From an uncultured Bacteroidota bacterium (GTDB taxonomy: Bacteria; Bacteroidota; Bacteroidia; Chitinophagales; Chitinophagaceae): 51,240 nucleotides of DNA. The stretch covers positions 80,381-131,620 of the forward strand of contig CADEDV010000005.1 in assembly GCA_902826165.1 (NCBI GenBank), read 5' to 3'. Each line of letters opens with the position of its first letter. Positions within the stretch are counted from its first letter, which is position 1. The notes under the pieces were generated by a model. That model was not told the origin of the DNA. It did no database searches and was given only the letters and a program-made list of their open reading frames with translations. Positions 26,144-35,026 of this stretch are shown one piece after another. Position numbers and translations under genes: made by a program.

Positions 26144-29100
26144 TTATAATTCAATATTTACACCTACTGTAAATGTTCTCGGGTTGGGATAATGCCCGGC
26201 ATCCACATTTGTCAGCCGGATATTATTGTTAAATACACCTACTTCCGGATCATACCCGCTGTACTTGGTAAATGTGTGCAGATTCTGAATGCTGAAATAT
26301 ACACGGGCTGTGCTGATCTTCGCTTTCGAGATCAGTTTGGAAGGCAGCCTGTATCCTAATGAGATGTTTTGAATACGCAGGTAAGATCCATCTTCTACAT
26401 AGCGGTCTGACATATACACGTTGTTTACGTTTGTATTGGTAAACCTAGGCAGTTTCCCTCCTGTATTAGTTGCAGTATACCTGTCCATCACAGATCTCAG
26501 CTGGTTGTAAAAAGGATTATCCATTTTCTCCAGCTGCCAGCGGAGGAAGTTGAAGATTTTAGCACCCTGGCTTCCTTGCAGGAAAACAGAAGCATCGAAA
26601 TTCTTATAGGTAAATGAATTCGTAAATCCATAAGTGAATTTAGGAAGAGGGCTTCCGATGAAAGTAATATCCTTTTCATCAATGATTCCATCAGGTTTAC
26701 CATCCACTCCACTTATATCTTTATAGCGTATATCACCCAACCAGGTGTGTGTCTGGTCTACAGAATATCCAAACTGGGGTAAACTGTTATTCAGGTCTTC
26801 CTGCGTACGGAATAAACCGTCTGTTTGTAATCCGAAGAATGAACCCACAGCAAATCCGGGAACAGTCCGGGTGATCAGGTAGTTATCATAATAGATCCTT
26901 CCGTATAAAGCGGCTAGATCACCGGCTACTTTTTCCAGCTTGTTCTTAAAGCTTGAGAATATGACATTGGTTTTCCAGGTGAAATTTTTTGATTTGATAT
27001 TGTAAGAAGTAAGACTGATATCAATACCTGTGTTCGACATTTTACCGGTATTAATAACGGGTCCTTTCAGGTCATCCCACTGATCTCCCACACCAATTAA
27101 CCTCGGACCTGTTCCAATAAGCAACATGGCGGTAGTTGTCTTCTTATAAACATCCAGCGACATATCTATTCTTCCATTCAGGAAAGAGGCATCGATACCT
27201 GCATTCTGTGTTTCAACTGATTCCCAGGTAAGATCCGGGTTTGCCACACCATACAGGTAGTTGGAGCTTCCGAAACCAACCGGGCCAGGCCAGAAGGAGA
27301 CCACGGAAGTATAAGGCGGATTCGGTGCGCCATTCGGCATATTGGTGTTACCTACTTCACCATACCCGATTCTCAGTTTCAGGGAATTGACCGTTTCTTT
27401 AATTTTCTCGGCAAATTTTTCATTGGTAATTGTCCATGCAAAAGATGCCCCGGGAAAATTTCCCCATTTGCCCTTACCAAAGAATTTGGAAGATCCATCT
27501 CTTCTCAAACTAAGGGTAAGTGCATACCTGTTATCATACGCATAAGTGGCACGGCCAAAATAAGATTCGATGGTGCCATCATTTTTTCCACCGCCGAGTT
27601 CCCATGTATCCCTGTCACTACTACCTGCGTTCAAATCCAATATATTATTCTGGAGATCTACTTTTTTACCATTGAGACTCTCCCAGTAGTTGTACTGTGC
27701 TTCATGACCTAATGTAGCACTGATAGAATGCTTGCCATAATTTTTATTATAATTAAGGTAATTTCTTACTGCATAGTAATATCCATTACCCCTGTATTCA
27801 AATAACTGGCTGCGCAGACTTGTGTTCCCTATGTTTCCTGAATTCTGGTGTGCCATGTTGTTGTATAGACTAAAGGAGTAAGCAAATTCATTTCTCAGGG
27901 AGAGCCCTTTCATTAATTCAAGCTCTGCATACAGGTTTCCAAATACCTGCGTGCTGGTGGACTTATTGCCCCTGTAAAAACTCCGGGCTATCGGGTTATC
28001 CTGCCCGTACTGGAAACCACCAATAGTTTGTCCGCCACCCCATGTTCCGTCCAGGTTTTTCACCGGTATCAACGGGCTTTGAACAGCTCCCCACCAGATG
28101 GTGCCTTCAGCGGCATCAGCCAGTGTAACATTCTGAATACTGCGTGATGCATTGGCGCTTACACCAACTTTTATCCAGTTTTTCAGCTGATGATCCAGGC
28201 TGAAACGGGTGGAGTAACGTTTAAAATCAGAGCCGATCAAAATACCTTTTTGTGTAAAATAATTGGCAGAGAGATAATAATTGGTTTTGTCCTTACCACC
28301 TGAAAAACTGAGCTGATGACTTTGCACGGTACCTGTCCTGAACATCGCATCCTGCCAGTCGGTACCTTCCCCTAAAACAGATGGATCCTGGAATTCAGCG
28401 CTGGGTGTTTGGCCCAGAAGAGGTGCAACTTCGTTCTGGTATTGGGCAAATTCCCGCAGGTTCATTAAATCAAGCTTCTTCTGCACCTGCTGGTTACCAA
28501 AATAAGTTTCGTACGTTATTTTACCCTCACCACTTTTCCCTTTCTTGGTGGTGATCAGGATCACACCATTGGCAGCCTGTGATCCATAAATAGCTTGCGC
28601 CGACGCATCTTTTAATATATCGATTGATTCAATATCATTTGGGTTTAGCGAAGCCAGGAAACTGTTACCGGTTTGGCCATCGGAACCTCCCAATCCTGCA
28701 TACCCGGCACTGAATTTTGTATTACTTGTAAAGATGACACCATCAATAACGATCAGCGGATCATTTGCATTGATAGTGGTTACACCGCGAATGCGCAGTG
28801 AAACACCACCTCCCGGCTGACCGCTGTTATTAATAACAGTGACGCCGGCTACTTTACCCTGTATGGCCTGGTCAATACCTGCCACCGGCAAATCCTTCAG
28901 ATCTTTCGCTTTTACTGAAGAAATAGCAGAAGACACATCTGATCTCTTCGTTGTTCCATAACCGATGACCACCACTTCACTCAGCTTCGTATCCGTTACA
29001 TCCAGGCTGGCAATAATAGCCGTCTTTCCTTCAAGAGAAAACTCTTTTGATTTGGCGCCAACGTAGGAGATAATTAATGCCGTAGCATTGGCAGGAACAG

Positions 29101-29299
29101 AAATTTTAAAAGCACCGTAATTATCCGTGATTACGGTCGTCTTACCACCTTTCACAGCAACAGTCGCATTAACAAGTGGCAACCCGTTCTGATCGGATAC
29201 AACACCTGATACGCTTTTGTTTTGGGAAAATACGGTAAGGGAAAACAGAACAAGCACAATGATCATTGTGGTTGCACGGGGGAGTCGTGACTTTCTCAT
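26144..29299 (-). CDS. SusC-like TonB-dependent outer-membrane transporter
   Basis: TonB-dependent oligosaccharide importer of 1051 residues. Signal peptide to about FSQ26, a carboxypeptidase-D-like domain (about 30-105, VSGVVSDQNGLPLVNATV), TonB-box region around LSEVVVIGYGT, plug (about 120-230, PLIVIDGV) and a 22-strand barrel ending GVNIEL. It is the first gene of the locus. Its start is 98 nt downstream of a TAnnTTTG element at 29397-29404, in a leader carrying a 15-bp repeat shared with the araC promoter. No anti-sigma-interacting N-terminal extension is visible, in keeping with AraC rather than ECF control. Confidence 0.96.
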   Translation of the reverse strand: MRKSRLPRATTMIIVLVLFSLTVFSQNKSVSGVVSDQNGLPLVNATVAVKGGKTTVITDNYGAFKISVPANATALIISYVGAKSKEFSLEGKTAIIASLDVTDTKLSEVVVIGYGTTKRSDVSSAISSVKAKDLKDLPVAGIDQAIQGKVAGVTVINNSGQPGGGVSLRIRGVTTINANDPLIVIDGVIFTSNTKFSAGYAGLGGSDGQTGNSFLASLNPNDIESIDILKDASAQAIYGSQAANGVILITTKKGKSGEGKITYETYFGNQQVQKKLDLMNLREFAQYQNEVAPLLGQTPSAEFQDPSVLGEGTDWQDAMFRTGTVQSHQLSFSGGKDKTNYYLSANYFTQKGILIGSDFKRYSTRFSLDHQLKNWIKVGVSANASRSIQNVTLADAAEGTIWWGAVQSPLIPVKNLDGTWGGGQTIGGFQYGQDNPIARSFYRGNKSTSTQVFGNLYAELELMKGLSLRNEFAYSFSLYNNMAHQNSGNIGNTSLRSQLFEYRGNGYYYAVRNYLNYNKNYGKHSISATLGHEAQYNYWESLNGKKVDLQNNILDLNAGSSDRDTWELGGGKNDGTIESYFGRATYAYDNRYALTLSLRRDGSSKFFGKGKWGNFPGASFAWTITNEKFAEKIKETVNSLKLRIGYGEVGNTNMPNGAPNPPYTSVVSFWPGPVGFGSSNYLYGVANPDLTWESVETQNAGIDASFLNGRIDMSLDVYKKTTTAMLLIGTGPRLIGVGDQWDDLKGPVINTGKMSNTGIDISLTSYNIKSKNFTWKTNVIFSSFKNKLEKVAGDLAALYGRIYYDNYLITRTVPGFAVGSFFGLQTDGLFRTQEDLNNSLPQFGYSVDQTHTWLGDIRYKDISGVDGKPDGIIDEKDITFIGSPLPKFTYGFTNSFTYKNFDASVFLQGSQGAKIFNFLRWQLEKMDNPFYNQLRSVMDRYTATNTGGKLPRFTNTNVNNVYMSDRYVEDGSYLRIQNISLGYRLPSKLISKAKISTARVYFSIQNLHTFTKYSGYDPEVGVFNNNIRLTNVDAGHYPNPRTFTVGVNIEL

Positions 29300-29350
29300 A
29301 CAGCAAGTAGATTTAATACCAAAAGTAGGTCCGTGTACCTATTCAACTCT

Positions 29351-29365
29351 AATACTTTTTTATCA
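29351..29365. repeat. 15-bp direct repeat, copy 1 (candidate regulator box)
   Basis: AATACTTTTTTATCA is identical to 29469-29483. This copy lies downstream of the susC -7 element, in the predicted susC leader. Candidate operator for the divergent AraC-type regulator. Confidence 0.6.
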
Positions 29366-29396
29366 GAATATCATACTAATTGCACCTTATTTGTAT

Positions 29397-29404
29397 CAAA
29401 CCTA
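29397..29404 (-). promoter_or_regulatory. -7 element of susC
   Basis: On the minus strand TAGGTTTG matches TAnnTTTG. It overlaps TTTGTATCAAA (29390-29400), which recurs at 29497-29507 in the araC promoter. No TTTG box is found at -33, which suits an activator-dependent promoter. Confidence 0.6.
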
Positions 29405-29468
29405 ATCAATCCCCTTGTTATCAGAGGCTATACTTAAAAACAACTTCTGTAAAATAATTCATGATAAT

Positions 29469-29483
29469 AATACTTTTTTATCA
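29469..29483. repeat. 15-bp direct repeat, copy 2 (candidate regulator box)
   Basis: AATACTTTTTTATCA, 118 bp from copy 1. It covers the -33 region of the araC promoter and lies roughly 75 bp upstream of the susC -7, positions that would suit self-repression and susC activation respectively. Confidence 0.6.
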
Positions 29484-29492
29484 TCTGAATGA

Positions 29493-29500
29493 TAATTTTG
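29493..29500 (+). promoter_or_regulatory. -7 element of the AraC-type regulator gene
   Basis: TAATTTTG matches TAnnTTTG and ends 16 nt before the ATG at 29517, predicting a very short leader. Its TTTG belongs to the second TTTGTATCAAA copy. Confidence 0.55.
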
Positions 29501-29516
29501 TATCAAAGAGCCTGCC

Positions 29517-30395
29517 ATGCGAAAAGATATACTGAGAGAAATAACACCACTTACCAGCAGTGATTGTTTCACCATATTTACCCGGGTGAAATCTGAATTT
29601 GATTTCCCGCTGCATTACCACGAAGAATTTGAACTGAATTTTATCAGCAATGCAAAAGGTGCCAGGCGGGTTATTGGCGATCATATTGCAGAGATTGATG
29701 ACCTTGAGTTGGTGTTGGTGGGGCCTAATCTTCCGCATGTATGGCAAACCCATAAATCTAAAAACAAAAAGATCACCGAAGTAACGATCCAGTTTCATAA
29801 AGACCTGTTTGATGAAAAACTTTTACGTAGGAACCAGCTGAGTTATATCCGCACTATGCTGGAACGATCTGTCAAAGGGATCCTGTTTTCCAGGCAAACA
29901 GCAGAACAACTTATGCCGAGGTTCCTGGCATTAGGGCAAAAGCAGGGATTTGATTCTGTTCTGGAACTGGTTTCTATCCTGCACGATCTTTCTGTATCAA
30001 GAAATATGCATACACTGTCTGATGCCACTTTCAGCAATGCAGAGCTATCGTATAACAGCCGGAGAATTGAACAAGCTTTTGAATACATGAACCAGAATTT
30101 TCATAAAAATGTTACCCTGACTGAAGTATCAAAACTGGTGAGTATGACAGATGTATCTTTTAGCCGGTTCTTTAAAACGAGAACAGGCATCACTTTTATT
30201 GATAGCTTGCTGGAGTTGCGCCTGGGTCATGCATCCCGCTTATTGATAGACACCACGCAATCTGTAGCCGAAGTGGCTTACAATTGTGGCTTTAATAATA
30301 TCTCCAATTTTAACCGGTTATTTAAGAAGAAAAAAGGCTGCACACCCAAAGAGTTCAGAGAGAGTTACAGTTATGGCAACAGGATATTCATCTGA
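29517..30395 (+). CDS. AraC-family transcriptional regulator with cupin sensor
   Basis: 292 residues. An N-terminal cupin domain (about 10-110) contains DFPLHYHEEFELNFI, and the C-terminal AraC DNA-binding domain (about 185-287) has two helix-turn-helix units ending FNNISNFNRLFKKKKGCTPKEFRES. It is divergent from susC across 217 bp holding two sets of direct repeats, so it is the probable regulator of the glycan locus. A soluble cupin regulator would sense a cytoplasmic sugar, unlike the hybrid two-component or ECF/anti-sigma systems usual for such loci. Inducer and sign of control are unknown. Confidence 0.92.
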   Translation: MRKDILREITPLTSSDCFTIFTRVKSEFDFPLHYHEEFELNFISNAKGARRVIGDHIAEIDDLELVLVGPNLPHVWQTHKSKNKKITEVTIQFHKDLFDEKLLRRNQLSYIRTMLERSVKGILFSRQTAEQLMPRFLALGQKQGFDSVLELVSILHDLSVSRNMHTLSDATFSNAELSYNSRRIEQAFEYMNQNFHKNVTLTEVSKLVSMTDVSFSRFFKTRTGITFIDSLLELRLGHASRLLIDTTQSVAEVAYNCGFNNISNFNRLFKKKKGCTPKEFRESYSYGNRIFI

Positions 30396-30406
30396 TATGA
30401 CATAAA

Positions 30407-30431
30407 AAATCCCGGCCTTCAGCCGGGATTT
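30407..30431. terminator. Bidirectional terminator between araC and nrdJ
   Basis: AAATCCCGGC (30407-30416) and GCCGGGATTT (30422-30431) form a perfect 10-bp stem with a 5-nt loop. An A-run on the left gives a strong T-run for the minus strand. The two genes converge here. Confidence 0.85.
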
Positions 30432-30482
30432 GAATTAATGGGTACCTTCTTTATGGTGGTTTTTCCGTCCTTACAACATTAT

Positions 30483-33400
30483 TTAGCTGCACCCGCCCTG
30501 GTTACCACAGTTCAAACATTTATAACAAGTGCCGCTGCGCATCATGATATGACCACATACATTACAGGCCGGCGCATCACTCTGCATATTCTTGGCAGCA
30601 GCGTTAATAGCATCCATTCCTGCATCTGCTTTTACTGTTTGCGCTGTCCGCTGATTCTTTACGGGTTGAGGTGTTACCGAACCTGATGATGGCGTTATAC
30701 GAACACTTGACAGTTCCTGTTCTTTGGCATACTCCAAACCGTTGGAGGGAATTTCATCCCATTCATCTGCACCGGTATTCATTACTTCAGGCTTGTCCAG
30801 CACATGGACAAGGTCAGTACGTCCCAGGTATTCATACCCTAATACACGGAAGATAAAGTCAACCAATGAAGTGGTAGATTTGATATTCGGATGCTCTACA
30901 AAACCAGAAGGATCAAATCTTGTGAAAGCAAATTTGTCAACAAACTCTTCTAACGGAACTCCATATTGCAACCCGATAGAAATGGAAATAGCGAAGCAGT
31001 TCATCATACTGCGCATGGTAGCACCTTCTTTCGCCATATCAATGAATATCTCTCCTAATGTGCCATCGCCATATTCACCGGTACGGAGGAAGATAGCCTG
31101 CCCGTTGATCTTTGCTTTTTGTGTAAAGCCCCGACGCTTGGCTGGTAATGCACGGCGCTCTACTATACTTGCCAGTTTACGTTTCAATTTAGTATCAGGA
31201 GAAGCTTGTACTCTTTTTTGTACTTCCTCCAGCAATTCCTCAACAGTCAGTTTTCCTAAATCAACGATGTTTGATTCTACCGGCACTGACTCCTGGTTAT
31301 TGACTATCGGCTCCTGACTTGTTTCCTCTGTTTTTTTCTTCTTATCGCTTTTATTACTGAGAGGCTGTGACATTTTAGAACCATCACGGTACAAGGCATT
31401 TGCTTTTAACCCCAGTTGCCAACTTAGTAAATATGAATCTGCAATTTCTTCTACTTTCGCTTCATGCGGCAGGTTAATTGTTTTTGAAATCGCACCGCTG
31501 ATGAATGGCTGTGTTGCACCCATCATGCGGATATGACCGTGTGCATGAATATAACGCTGGCCCTTAGGACCACATTTATTCGCACAATCAAAAACAGGTA
31601 AATGCTCTTCTTTCAGCAATGGTGCTCCTTCCAGCATCATTGTGCCGCATACATAGTCATTTGCTGCTTCTATTTGCTCATCGCTGAATCCTAAAGCTTC
31701 CAGCAAGCTCCACTCAAAATCATTGTATTGCTCAGGTGTAAAGCCAAGACGTTGCAGGCACTCTTCACCCAACGTATACTTATTAAATACAAACCCAATT
31801 TCAAAAGCAGTTAATGCAGCAGCATCCAACCGTTTGATCTCATCAGCGATAAATCCTTTTTCACTCAATGTTTGGTGATTGATGAAAGGAGCACCGGCAA
31901 AGGATGCAGAACCGGTGGCGTATTTAATAATGGCTTCTGATTCTTTTGTTGAATAGCCTAAGTTCTTCAATGCAGCCGGTACAGACTGGTTGATGATCTT
32001 GAAATAACCACCACCAGATAATTTTTTAAATTTCACCAATGCGAAATCCGGTTCAACACCTGTTGTATCACAATCCATAACCAACCCGATAGTTCCTGTT
32101 GGTGCGATAACAGTTGCTTGCGCATTCCTGTAACCAAACTTTTCTCCCATTTCTACTGCATCATCCCATGCTTTGCAGGCAGCTTTCAATAAGTAATCGG
32201 GGCAATATTTTGCTTTGATACCCATTGGCTTCAGGCTCAGTGTTTCATATTCATCCGCATCATAAGCAGCAAGGCGGTGGTTACGCATTACTCTCATCAT
32301 GTGATGTTTATTCTCTTCATATCTTGGGAATGCACCTAAGGTCTCAGCCATCTCTGCTGATGTTTTATATGCAATACCGGTCATGATCGCTGTGATAGCA
32401 CCGGCGATGCCTCTTGCTTCTTCGCTGTCATAAGGAATTCCGCTAACCATTAACATGGTTCCGAGGTTAGCATAACCCAATCCCAATGTTCTGTATTCAT
32501 AGCTCAGTTGCGCCACTTCTTTGGAAGGGAACTGCGCCATCAAAACAGATATTTCTAATACAACCGTCCACAAGCGGCAGTTGTATTCATAGCCTGTTAC
32601 ATCAAACTGGTTGGTTTCTGTATCGAAGAACTTCATCAGGTTGGCAGATGCAAGGTTGCAAGCTGTATTATCTAGGAACATATACTCAGAACAAGGATTA
32701 GAAGCCCTGATCTCACCACCTTCGGGGCAAGTGTGCCATTCGTTGATGGTGGTGTTATATTGTGTCCCCGGGTCAGCACAACGCCATGCAGCATAAGAAA
32801 CCTGGTTCCATAATTCACGGGCAGGAATTTTTTTCATTACCCGGCCGTCCATTCTTCCTTTCAATTCCCAATCGCCATCTTCTGCTAATACTTTGAAGAA
32901 TTCGTTTGGAATACGAATAGAGTTATTTGAGTTTTGTCCGCTTACTGTTCTGTACGCTTCATCTTCATATCCGGATGGATAACCGGCAGCGATCAAGGCA
33001 CCTACTTTCTTTTCTTCTTCTACTTTCCAGTTGATGAAGTCAACGATCTCAGGGTGGTCAAGATCCAAACAAACCATTTTAGCCGCACGACGGGTGGTAC
33101 CACCTGATTTTATCGCACCAGCAGCTCTATCGCCTATCTTTAAGAAGCTCATCAAACCAGATGAAGTGCCACCCCCGCTTAATTTTTCACCGGCACCACG
33201 CAGGTTAGAATAGTTGGTACCAACACCAGAACCGTATTTGAAAATTCTTGCTTCCCGAACCCAGAGATCCATGATACCGCCTTCATTTACCAGGTCATCA
33301 TCCACACTCAGGATGAAACAGGCATGCGGCTGCGGACGTTCATATGCATTCTGTGATTTTTTTAATTGCCCATCGGTCTGGTCTACATAGTAGTGACCCT

Positions 33401-33866
33401 GTGGTTTACCCGTAATACCATACACTTCATGTAAACCGGTATTGAACCATTGTGGTGAGTTAGGCACACACATTTGATTCAATATCGAGTAAACCAGCTC
33501 TTCGTAGAAAACCTGTGCATCTTTCTCCCCGGCGAAGTAACCATACCGCTCACCCCATACTCTCCAGCAATGCGCCAGGCGATGAGCCACCTGTTTAGCG
33601 GAGGTTTCTCTTCCAAGGCTGCCATCGGGTTGTGGCACACCTGCTTTTCGAAAATATTTTTGAGCTAAAATGTCTGTGGCGATCTGGCTCCATTGTTTGG
33701 GCACTTCCACGTTGTTCATCTCGAATACCACTTCTCCGGAAGGGTTACGGATCACGGAGGTACGGTAATCATACTCGAACTGGTCATATACATTCACATC
33801 CTCACGGGTGAAGCGACGACTAAACTGCAAACCGCTTGTGGCGGATGCCTGCTTCTTATTTGCCAT
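30483..33866 (-). CDS. nrdJ: Vitamin B12-dependent (class II) ribonucleotide reductase
   Basis: Adenosylcobalamin-dependent reductase of 1127 residues that makes deoxynucleotides without needing oxygen. Recognisable stretches are HACFILSVDDDL, FKYGSGVGTNYSNLRG, NPCSEYMFLDNTACNLAS, ATVIAPTGTIGLVMDCDTTGVEPDFAL and the C-terminal zinc-ribbon-like Cys cluster (CNVCGHIMM, CYKCLNCG). A Lys/Glu-rich linker (about 850-880) separates core and C-terminal part, as usual in this long type. The frame opens 13 codons earlier, but MANKKQ at 33866 is the better start. A PduO-type adenosyltransferase gene at 40710 could supply the cofactor. No cobalamin riboswitch is seen upstream. Confidence 0.96.
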   Translation of the reverse strand: MANKKQASATSGLQFSRRFTREDVNVYDQFEYDYRTSVIRNPSGEVVFEMNNVEVPKQWSQIATDILAQKYFRKAGVPQPDGSLGRETSAKQVAHRLAHCWRVWGERYGYFAGEKDAQVFYEELVYSILNQMCVPNSPQWFNTGLHEVYGITGKPQGHYYVDQTDGQLKKSQNAYERPQPHACFILSVDDDLVNEGGIMDLWVREARIFKYGSGVGTNYSNLRGAGEKLSGGGTSSGLMSFLKIGDRAAGAIKSGGTTRRAAKMVCLDLDHPEIVDFINWKVEEEKKVGALIAAGYPSGYEDEAYRTVSGQNSNNSIRIPNEFFKVLAEDGDWELKGRMDGRVMKKIPARELWNQVSYAAWRCADPGTQYNTTINEWHTCPEGGEIRASNPCSEYMFLDNTACNLASANLMKFFDTETNQFDVTGYEYNCRLWTVVLEISVLMAQFPSKEVAQLSYEYRTLGLGYANLGTMLMVSGIPYDSEEARGIAGAITAIMTGIAYKTSAEMAETLGAFPRYEENKHHMMRVMRNHRLAAYDADEYETLSLKPMGIKAKYCPDYLLKAACKAWDDAVEMGEKFGYRNAQATVIAPTGTIGLVMDCDTTGVEPDFALVKFKKLSGGGYFKIINQSVPAALKNLGYSTKESEAIIKYATGSASFAGAPFINHQTLSEKGFIADEIKRLDAAALTAFEIGFVFNKYTLGEECLQRLGFTPEQYNDFEWSLLEALGFSDEQIEAANDYVCGTMMLEGAPLLKEEHLPVFDCANKCGPKGQRYIHAHGHIRMMGATQPFISGAISKTINLPHEAKVEEIADSYLLSWQLGLKANALYRDGSKMSQPLSNKSDKKKKTEETSQEPIVNNQESVPVESNIVDLGKLTVEELLEEVQKRVQASPDTKLKRKLASIVERRALPAKRRGFTQKAKINGQAIFLRTGEYGDGTLGEIFIDMAKEGATMRSMMNCFAISISIGLQYGVPLEEFVDKFAFTRFDPSGFVEHPNIKSTTSLVDFIFRVLGYEYLGRTDLVHVLDKPEVMNTGADEWDEIPSNGLEYAKEQELSSVRITPSSGSVTPQPVKNQRTAQTVKADAGMDAINAAAKNMQSDAPACNVCGHIMMRSGTCYKCLNCGNQGGCS

Positions 33867-33933
33867 AACTAGAAAAAATTTAACGGGTTTGGGTCCTGGT
33901 TTCAATCCAACCCCTCTGGCGAGAGGTCTGTTA

Positions 33934-34011
33934 CGAAAGTATTTTTATCACAGGGAAATTCAAACCTCCAGATATACACATTGTGTGGATAAGGCACAGT
34001 AATTATCCCCA
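33934..34011 (-). promoter_or_regulatory. nrdJ control region: -7-like element, palindrome and DnaA boxes
   Basis: On the minus strand TACTTTCG (33934-33941) is one base from TAnnTTTG and 67 nt before the nrdJ ATG. Upstream of it lie ACACATTGTGT (33976-33986, near-palindrome), TTATCCACA on the minus strand (33984-33992, perfect DnaA box) and TTATCCCCA on the plus strand (34003-34011, one mismatch). These could link ribonucleotide reductase expression to DnaA or an NrdR-like repressor. Confidence 0.45.
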
Positions 34012-34297
34012 AGTGCTTTACTGTATTGATTTAGCTGATTTTTTCACAACTGGCTATGGGTTTTAGGGTAAATTTTTTTTGGAAAAGTCCGGTACATATA
34101 TTACAAAATTCTTAACAGTTACCCGCCTGACCGCAAAGCCAAAACCAGCAAGGGATTTTACGATAAAAATCGCTGAAACCATTGATTCTACTGGCTTTTA
34201 TGGATATCTAAACCCTGAAAGCCTTGCCAGCTATGTAACACAGCCGTTACACAAGGATAAAAATTTAGTAACCTGATTATTTTGTTTTTTTGTGTAT
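34012..34297. other. Gene-poor stretch before the DUF2490 gene
   Basis: Together with the nrdJ control region this makes about 430 bp without a convincing gene. It is A/T-rich with several T-runs. A 65-codon ORF (34079-34276) lacks recognisable features. I see no RNA gene; the DUF2490 promoter should lie near 34270-34290. Confidence 0.4.
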
Positions 34298-35026
34298 ATG
34301 AAAAAATTAATTGCCCTTGCGATCATTACCCTGTTGACCACCCTTTTTTCAGTTGCCTATGGTCAATCTCAATTTACAGGCTGGCTGGCTTCATTCAATA
34401 CATTTAAGGTTGGTAAGAAAACAAGTATTCATGCAGATCTGCAATGGAGAAGTACAGATGAAATAAAACAAACACAAACTGTTTTACTTCGATCCGGGCT
34501 GAATTATCACCTCAATAAAAAAATCATCATCACGGCCGGGTATGCATTTATCAGCAATAAACGTGTTGTGAGTACTGTGGAGGGCTTTGCGCCTGAACAT
34601 CGTACCTGGGAACAATTTATTTACAATCATAAGCTGAAAAATATTTTCACCAGTCACCGCTTCCGTATCGAGCAACGCTTCATTGGAAAAAGTATAGTAC
34701 TGAACAATGAATTAAAAAATGACGGATCTGTTTATGCTAACCGTTTCCGGTACTTTATCCGCAATATTCTTCCGTTAAACAGCGAAACTTCCTTTCAAAA
34801 AGGCGTATTTGCAGCTTTACAAAACGAAGTATTTGTCAACTTCGGCAACACTTCCAACGTGAACGGGAAATTCTTTGACCAGAACCGTTTGTACCTGGCC
34901 ATGGGTTACCGGTTAAGTACTAAAGCTGATCTTGAAGTTGGCTATATGAATCAATACATCAACGGAAAAGGAACTGCATTTACCAATAATCATATCGTGC
35001 AGCTTGCCACCTACCTGCGGCTGTAA
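34298..35026 (+). CDS. DUF2490 family outer-membrane-type protein
   Basis: 242 residues with a signal peptide ending SVAYGQ (about 23), followed by alternating-hydrophobic strands. FTGWLASFNTFKVGKKTSIHADLQWR, HRFRIEQRF, NRFRYFIRN and FDQNRLYLAMGYRL are typical of DUF2490, predicted beta-barrels. The C-terminus ends in Leu-Arg-Leu after a final amphipathic strand. An in-frame GTG two codons earlier is possible, but the ATG at 34298 starts a cleaner signal peptide. Function unknown. It converges on the methyltransferase gene with no gap between the stop codons. Confidence 0.8.
   Translation: MKKLIALAIITLLTTLFSVAYGQSQFTGWLASFNTFKVGKKTSIHADLQWRSTDEIKQTQTVLLRSGLNYHLNKKIIITAGYAFISNKRVVSTVEGFAPEHRTWEQFIYNHKLKNIFTSHRFRIEQRFIGKSIVLNNELKNDGSVYANRFRYFIRNILPLNSETSFQKGVFAALQNEVFVNFGNTSNVNGKFFDQNRLYLAMGYRLSTKADLEVGYMNQYINGKGTAFTNNHIVQLATYLRL

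Noticed and set aside
33984-34011. Chromosome origin suggested by DnaA boxes
   Set aside because: Only one perfect and one near box, with no dnaA, gidA or repeated AT-rich unwinding motif nearby; a gene-control role is more likely.
34079-34276. 65-codon plus-strand ORF before the DUF2490 gene
   Set aside because: No signal peptide, domain, promoter or start context; the sequence looks like A/T-rich intergenic translation.
33867-34297. Cobalamin riboswitch upstream of nrdJ
   Set aside because: Searched by eye for the B12-box core and its helices and found none.
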